This document shows positions 33,410-33,424 of a stretch of DNA of 33,424 nucleotides, piece by piece (the stretch's first letter is position 1; every line of letters starts with the position of its first letter). The position numbers and the translations under genes were made by a program. This stretch comes from an uncultured Clostridia bacterium (GTDB lineage Bacteria; Bacillota; Clostridia; Oscillospirales; Ruminococcaceae): NCBI GenBank assembly GCA_947626755.1, contig CANQTP010000027.1, forward strand, positions 1-33,424, given 5' to 3'. A model generated the notes under the pieces. It had not been told where the DNA came from, made no database searches, and was given only the letters and a program-made list of their open reading frames with translations.

Positions 33410-33424
33410 GATAAAGGGTGATAA

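Overview
The window looks like chromosome from an endospore-forming, flagellated Clostridia member, most likely Oscillospirales/Ruminococcaceae (Ruminococcus-like). The evidence is a complete spoIIAA-spoIIAB-sigF operon, a T-box leader on a leucine gene, a flagellin behind a sigma-D-type promoter, a domain-permuted GH3 beta-glucosidase of the kind known from Ruminococcus albus and Butyrivibrio, AAAGGAGG-type ribosome binding sites, several TTG starts, and many consensus sigma-A promoters with 17-bp spacers. No ribosomal or phylogenetic marker is present, so the assignment is inference. Gene content is mostly housekeeping. The accessory signals are two palindromic MITE-like elements, a tandem Rpn/PD-(D/E)XK gene pair and a hairpin-rich repeat region at the right end.

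Layout. 1-1142: two tandem Rpn-family nuclease genes (the first is only a start fragment). 1322-3804: a probable operon of a TrpY/COG4120-like ABC permease, its ATPase, a YfbR-type 5'-deoxynucleotidase and a small unknown protein. 3843-4100: a small membrane-anchored protein. 4547-7294: cytoplasmic GH3 glycosidase with swapped domains. 7378-9990: an 836-residue flagellin preceded by a 29-A tract and a sigma-D promoter. 10050-13241: a giant polytopic membrane protein. 13382-15523: FeoB. 15579-17171: a serine-hydrolase lipoprotein downstream of a small membrane protein whose promoter carries a LexA/SOS box. 17352-21558: a two-gene version of the large BadF/HgdB-type acyl-CoA dehydratase activase protein. 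21753-24950: a five-gene operon (thyA, small membrane protein, DHFR, sirtuin, nadC) whose promoter is separated from thyA by a MITE-like palindrome. 25389-26714: aspartokinase. 26753-28853: leuA with its promoter and leucine T-box. 28893-33119: spoIIAA-spoIIAB-sigF followed by a P-type Ca2+-ATPase. 33120-33424: three hairpins, a terminator and the probable promoter and ribosome binding site of a gene beginning just past the window.

How the genes work together. ThyA and DHFR form the dTMP/folate cycle. NadC makes nicotinate mononucleotide for NAD, and the adjacent sirtuin consumes NAD. Aspartokinase and LeuA belong to separate amino-acid pathways and converge on a shared terminator. SpoIIAA, SpoIIAB and SigF are the forespore partner-switch module.

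The signals most worth follow-up are the LexA-box small membrane gene, the MITE-like palindrome in the thyA 5' UTR, the poly-A tract abutting the flagellin promoter with a paired Ala-to-Cys substitution in the flagellin D1 helices, and the split dehydratase-activase pair.
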